Positions 61,234-64,000 of a stretch of 64,000 nucleotides of DNA are shown here, in pieces (position 1 is the first letter of the stretch; each line of letters starts with the position of its first letter). Location: the NCBI RefSeq assembly GCF_001611795.1, contig NZ_CP015098.1, positions 8,928,001 through 8,992,000 on the forward strand. The letters are read 5' to 3'. This stretch comes from Streptomyces qaidamensis (GTDB lineage Bacteria > Actinomycetota > Actinomycetes > Streptomycetales > Streptomycetaceae). The notes under the pieces were generated by a model that was given only the letters and a program-made list of their open reading frames with translations, searched no databases and was not told the DNA's origin. The position numbers were made by a program, and so were the translations under genes.

Positions 61234-61276
61234 CTCGCGGATCCGGGATCCTCACCGGAGGGCCCGGCTCCGCGAG
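61234..61276. terminator. Possible terminator after the 2-MIB operon
   Basis: CTCGCGGA at 61234-61241 pairs with TCCGCGAG at 61269-61276. Inside it TCCGG pairs with CCGGA, giving a two-tier hairpin with an internal loop. It begins 7 bp after the methyltransferase stop. Confidence 0.45.
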
Positions 61277-61355
61277 TTGGATGAGATCGCGCTCAACCCG
61301 CACAGCACATATGAGGATTTGAACGGTGCCGTTCCGTCGATGACCCCGTGCGAGA

Positions 61356-62897
61356 ATGTCGCCCGTGACCGGATCGTCTACGTCGCCCGTCGTTGAGAGC
61401 ACACCCCGTGATGGTCTGGGCCCCCGTGCCGCCGCGATACTGGTGTTCGGGTCCTCGGCGGCGGTCCTGGTGGTCGAGATCGTCGCCTTGCGGCTGCTGG
61501 CTCCCTACCTCGGCCTGACCCTCGAGACCAGCACCATGGTGATCGGCATCGCGCTCACGGCCATCGCCTTCGGCTCCTGGCTGGGTGGCAACATAGCGGA
61601 CCAGGTCGATCCGCGTCGGCTCATCGGTCCTGCGCTGGGGGTGTCCGGAGCGGTGGTGGCGCTCACTCCCGCGGTGCTGCGGAGCACGGCGGAATGGGCA
61701 CCGGCGGTGCTCCTGGTCATCGCGTCGCTGACCATCCTGGTGCCGGGTGCGCTGCTCTCCGCGGTGACGCCGTTCGTCACGAAGCTGCGTCTCACCAGCC
61801 TGGCGGAGACCGGAACGGTGGTCGGCCGGCTGTCGGGCATCGGCACGGTGGGCGCCATCGTCGGCACCGTGCTCACGGGCTTCGTCCTCGTGTCGCGGTT
61901 GCCGGTCAGCGGCATCCTGCTCGGGCTCGGAGCGCTGCTGGTGGCCGGCTCGGCATGGGTCGAGTGGCGAACGCGCGGGTGGACCGGCACCCCGGCCCTG
62001 GCACTCGTCGTCGCGGCCGGCGGCCTCGCCGCCACGGTCGCGCCCGGGGGTTGCGACGTGGAGACCAAGTACCACTGCGCACGCGTCGTCGCGGACCCCG
62101 GTGAGCGCGACGGCCGCACGCTCGTCCTGGACGGCCTGCGGCACTCCTACGTCGACGTCGACGACCCGGCCCATCTGGAGTTCGAGTACGTGCGCGCCGT
62201 CGCGTCGGTGGTCGACGCCGGCTTCCCGCAGGGCGAACCGCTGGTGGCCCACCACCTGGGCGGTGGCGGACTCACTCTTCCCCGCTACCTCGCGGCCACG
62301 CGCCCCGGAACCCGAAGCCTCGTCTCCGAGATCGACGGCGGAGTCGTGCGCATCAACCACGAGCGACTCGGTCTGCGGCCGGAAGCCGGCATCGACGTGC
62401 GGGTGGAGGACGGCAGGCTCGGCCTGCGGCGACTCGACACCGACAGCCGTGACCTCGTCGTCGGCGACGCCTTCGGTGGCGTCAGCGTGCCGTGGCACCT
62501 CACCACCGTGGAAGCGATGGCCGATGTCCGGCGGGTGCTCGACGACGGCGGCCTGTACGTGGCCAACCTCATCGATCACGGTGGCATGGACTTCGCACGC
62601 GCCGAAGTGGCCACGCTAGGCGAGACCTTCCCGCACGTCGCGCTCCTCGGCGAACCCGCCGACATCGGCCTGGGCCCGGCCGCCGCGTCCAAGGGCGGCA
62701 ACCTGGTGGTGCTGGCCTCCGACCGGCCGGTCGACCTCCGGGCGGTCCAACGAGCGCTCGACGCCCGCCACACCGGCTGGAAGATCGCCACCGGCGAGGA
62801 CCTCACCTCCTGGACCGGCGCTGCCCGGCTCCTCACCGACGATCACGCACCCGTGGACCAGCTCCTGCAGCCCTACAGTCCGCAGAGCGGCCGGTGA
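61356..62897 (+). CDS. Membrane-bound spermidine synthase-like protein
   Basis: This 513-residue protein has about seven N-terminal membrane helices (from AAAILVFGSSAAVLVVEIVALRLL, about residues 25-230). A cytoplasmic spermidine-synthase-like SAM-binding domain follows: HHLGGGGLTLPRYLAA, the acidic VSEIDGGVV strand end, VEDGRLGLRRL and LVVGDAFGG. Many actinobacterial genomes have such fused proteins; true polyamine synthesis is unproven. The ATG at 61356 has no clear ribosome site. It is convergent with glpD 28 bp away. Confidence 0.85.
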   Translation: MSPVTGSSTSPVVESTPRDGLGPRAAAILVFGSSAAVLVVEIVALRLLAPYLGLTLETSTMVIGIALTAIAFGSWLGGNIADQVDPRRLIGPALGVSGAVVALTPAVLRSTAEWAPAVLLVIASLTILVPGALLSAVTPFVTKLRLTSLAETGTVVGRLSGIGTVGAIVGTVLTGFVLVSRLPVSGILLGLGALLVAGSAWVEWRTRGWTGTPALALVVAAGGLAATVAPGGCDVETKYHCARVVADPGERDGRTLVLDGLRHSYVDVDDPAHLEFEYVRAVASVVDAGFPQGEPLVAHHLGGGGLTLPRYLAATRPGTRSLVSEIDGGVVRINHERLGLRPEAGIDVRVEDGRLGLRRLDTDSRDLVVGDAFGGVSVPWHLTTVEAMADVRRVLDDGGLYVANLIDHGGMDFARAEVATLGETFPHVALLGEPADIGLGPAAASKGGNLVVLASDRPVDLRAVQRALDARHTGWKIATGEDLTSWTGAARLLTDDHAPVDQLLQPYSPQSGR

Positions 62898-62925
62898 GCG
62901 GGCGAGACCAGGCCCACCGGCGTCT

Positions 62926-64000
62926 TCACCGGGTTCGGCTTCCCGTGCCCAGGGTCTCGCCGACCAGCCCGCGTACGGCCTTCAGCGCCTCGGCCCGGTC
63001 CGCCGGGACCAGTCCGATGCGCGTGCGACGGTCGAGCAGGTCGGCTTCGTCCAGGGCGCCCTCGTGCCGTAGCGCCCACAGCAGTTCGGCGCCGGTCACG
63101 GCATGGCCGGGCACGACGGGCTCGCCCAGCCGCGGGTCCTGGTCGGCCAGGGCGAGTACCGCGGGCGCCTCGGTGCCGTAGCGCTGGACGAGGCGGCGGG
63201 GCGCGCGCACCGCGGCGAGCGTCCGGGGGGCCGCGGCGCCCACCAGCGGGAGCGTGGCGGTGGGGGAGGGGCCGGCGGTCAGACCGCGAGCGTCGACCAC
63301 GGCGTTCACGGCGTCCTCGGCCATCCTGCGATAGGTGGTGAGCTTGCCGCCGACCACACTGACCACGCCGTCCGGCGAGGTCAGCACCGCGTGCCGGCGG
63401 GAGATGTCGGCCGTGCGTGAGGCGGCGCCGGGCTGTGCGGTGGGGGTGGTGTCCAACAGGGGCCGCAGCCCGGCGAACGCGCCGACGACGTCGCTGCGAC
63501 GGACGGGGACGTCGAGAACCGAGCCGAGGACGTCGAGCAGGAAGCCGATGTCCGTCTCCGGCACCTCGGGGACGTCCGGGACGGGCCCGTCCAGGGGCTC
63601 GTCGGTGAGCCCGACGTAGACGCGGCCGTCGTCCTGGGGCAGGACGAGGACGAAACGGTTGGTCTCGCCGGGGATGGGGATGTGCAGACCGGCGGGCAGC
63701 GGGCCGATGTCCTGCGAGCGCAGGACGAGATGGGTGCCGCGAGAGGGCCGGACCCTGATGCCCTCCACGAGGTCACCGGCCCACACTCCGGATGCGTTGA
63801 TCACCGCTCGGGCTCGGATCTCGCCCTCCTCGCCGGTGAGTTCGTCGCGTATCCGGGCCCCGGACGCGGAGAGTTCCACGGCCCGGACACGGGTCAATAT
63901 GCGGGCCCCCCGTGCGGCGGCGGTACGGGCGAGGGCGGTCACCAGCCGGGCGTCGTCGGTGAGCCTCCCGTCCCAGGAGAGCAGGCCGCCGCGCAGCTCC
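62926..64000 (-). CDS. glpD: Glycerol-3-phosphate dehydrogenase, 5' end outside window
   Basis: The frame runs off the right edge, so only the C-terminal 357 or so residues are seen. They match aerobic FAD-dependent glycerol-3-phosphate dehydrogenase: ARAVINASGVWAGDLV, RPSRGTHLVLR, GETNRFVLVLPQDDGRVYVG, VVGGKLTTYRRMAEDA and the C-terminal helical domain with ELLWALRHEGALDEADLL. It oxidises glycerol-3-phosphate to dihydroxyacetone phosphate at the membrane. The N-terminal FAD motif and start codon lie beyond 64000. Confidence 0.92.
   Translation of the reverse strand, partial: ELRGGLLSWDGRLTDDARLVTALARTAAARGARILTRVRAVELSASGARIRDELTGEEGEIRARAVINASGVWAGDLVEGIRVRPSRGTHLVLRSQDIGPLPAGLHIPIPGETNRFVLVLPQDDGRVYVGLTDEPLDGPVPDVPEVPETDIGFLLDVLGSVLDVPVRRSDVVGAFAGLRPLLDTTPTAQPGAASRTADISRRHAVLTSPDGVVSVVGGKLTTYRRMAEDAVNAVVDARGLTAGPSPTATLPLVGAAAPRTLAAVRAPRRLVQRYGTEAPAVLALADQDPRLGEPVVPGHAVTGAELLWALRHEGALDEADLLDRRTRIGLVPADRAEALKAVRGLVGETLGTGSRTR

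Noticed and set aside
1..64000. Search for CRISPR arrays, tRNA and rRNA genes, and a complete prophage or integrative element
   Set aside because: I see no regularly spaced repeats, cloverleaf tRNA signatures, rRNA blocks, integrase genes or intact transposons. The only mobile trace is the IS481 fragment.

Overview
The window is high-GC actinobacterial DNA and almost certainly comes from a Streptomyces chromosome. The signs are mycothiol-type formaldehyde oxidation, a streptogrisin-like secreted protease, 2-methylisoborneol genes next to a family 2B encapsulin, frequent GTG/TTG starts with AGGAG ribosome sites, and dispersed repeats of the kind common in Streptomyces. All similarity calls come from reading the protein sequences; no database search was run.

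Left part (1-19.9 kb). A LacI-type regulator gene (8464-9492) is accompanied by five copies of a 16-bp palindrome close to GTGCTAWCGWTAGCAC. These lie before a divergent enolase paralogue, an FMN reductase, the regulator itself, a fumarylacetoacetate-hydrolase (FAH) family gene and a dehydrogenase-kinase-cupin operon; an MFS transporter lies among them. I read this as one catabolic regulon of unknown substrate, with an enolase whose active site is altered. Interspersed are VOC proteins, a DUF3626 gene, a MerR/SDR pair, a WYL regulator, an Eis-like acetyltransferase, a secreted S1 protease, a GntR regulator and several decayed genes.

Centre (19.9-52.5 kb). This is a complete choline / glycine betaine catabolic region. 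It encodes choline and betaine aldehyde dehydrogenases, a ProVWX transporter, two Rieske betaine monooxygenases with a ferredoxin and reductase, dimethylglycine oxidase, heterotetrameric sarcosine oxidase, FolD, GlyA, PurU, a YdeP/FdhF-like oxidoreductase, serine dehydratase, a formaldehyde branch (MscR plus a metallo-hydrolase) and a second dihydropteroate synthase. Together they would take choline through betaine, dimethylglycine, sarcosine, glycine and serine to pyruvate, with methyl groups leaving through tetrahydrofolate or mycothiol to formate and CO2. Two paralogous IclR regulators sit inside. Eleven sites, ten of them paired, share a 17-bp element GTTGC-N7-GCAAC. In every pair the copies are exactly 19 bp apart, and at most promoters the pair lies just downstream of a recognisable -35/-10. 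This looks like a single IclR regulon and is the strongest unlisted signal in the window. The soxD and soxA genes are fused in frame through a dispersed repeat. The left edge holds a truncated BCCT transporter joined to a broken IclR gene.

Right part (52.5-64 kb). Remnants of TauE/SafE and DUF418 membrane proteins flank a lysine/alanine-rich DNA-binding-like protein. Next come an EACC1-caspase pair resembling predicted bacterial conflict systems, the encapsulin / 2-methylisoborneol synthase / GPP methyltransferase operon, a membrane-bound spermidine-synthase-like protein, and a glycerol-3-phosphate dehydrogenase running off the right edge.
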